The notes under the pieces were generated by a model. The model saw nothing but the letters and a program-made list of their open reading frames with translations, searched no databases and was not told where the DNA came from. From Macrosoma leucophasiata (lineage: Eukaryota; Arthropoda; Insecta; Lepidoptera; Hedylidae), in the NCBI GenBank assembly GCA_036365455.1, contig JAWQUS010000016.1, forward strand, positions 14,097,001-14,161,000: DNA of 64,000 nt. The letters are read 5' to 3'. How positions within the stretch are numbered: position 1 is the first letter of the stretch; each line of letters begins with the position of its first letter. Shown piece after piece: positions 63,858-64,000 of the stretch. The position numbers and the translations under genes were made by a program.

Positions 63858-63954
63858 CTGCCTGCACATTTGTGGTGGTCCAGGTGATGATGTCTTCCGT
63901 GGATCACGTAAAGAAGAATGTAAAATACGTATATCCTGAACGTGCCTACCATTA
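63858..63954 (+). CDS. Claudin/CACNG-like protein, fifth coding exon (residues 189-221)
   Basis: Acceptor AAATTATTCACAG, donor TA|GTAAGT at 63955, so this exon leaves in phase 2, unlike the previous ones. It encodes the second half of TM3 (TACTFVVVQVMMSS) and the second extracellular loop (VDHVKKNVKYVYPERAYHY). The last fully read codon is His220. TM4 and the C-terminal tail must lie beyond the window, so the protein is incomplete here. Confidence 0.88.
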
Positions 63955-64000
63955 GTAAGTTTTTATTTATCTATACGTAACAGTACTCCTTCCTTTCACA

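Overview
This 64 kb window looks like nuclear DNA of an insect, most likely a moth or butterfly. It is AT-rich, has almost no long open frames, and is packed with short dispersed repeats of kinds familiar from Lepidoptera: RTE-type LINE tails, CR1/Jockey-like reverse transcriptases, mariner, hAT and foldback elements, and two tRNA-derived SINEs. There are no operons, plasmid features or CRISPR arrays. The order assignment is inference from repeat content; no species is claimed.

Only one host protein gene can be supported. It lies on the + strand and runs off the right end. Five coding exons (20011-20191, 34011-34178, 55942-56019, 62820-62957, 63858-63954) join with clean GT/AG junctions and a continuous frame. 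They encode the N-terminal ~220 residues of a four-transmembrane protein of the PMP22/EMP/claudin/calcium-channel-gamma (stargazin-like) superfamily. The first four introns add up to about 43 kb and hold nearly everything else. A slightly diverged 59-bp copy of exon 1 sits 173 bp downstream of that exon. A tRNA-Leu(AAG)-like gene or pseudogene lies in the second intron at 39134-39214.

Layout: 1-20 kb is intergenic or 5' non-coding. It has a mariner fossil containing a foldback element, a 2.3 kb hAT element with 8-bp target duplications that is itself loaded with other insertions, and three hAT-type MITEs. Intron 1 (20.2-34.0 kb) carries the most unusual object: a GC-rich 15-bp minisatellite in two blocks (about 24.74-26.29 kb), a duplicated unique spacer, and a perfect 24-bp inverted repeat at its right edge. 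Intron 2 (34.2-55.9 kb) has the tRNA-like gene and an old ~350-400 bp tandem repeat (41.6-45.4 kb) invaded by a LINE and two family A copies. Further right it holds a hAT relative, a striking hairpin beside a 30-bp tandem duplication, and RTE-type LINE ends. Introns 3 and 4 hold foldback elements and a LINE inserted into another LINE.

Names such as family A, L, C, D, N, T1, T2, FB and M1-M6 are local labels given here; they are not database names. Family A is a ~280-bp element with about 20 full or partial copies and is the most abundant repeat. For family A, '+' means the copy reads from the ACTGGTGGTAGAGC end towards the A-rich ACATAAAAAA end.
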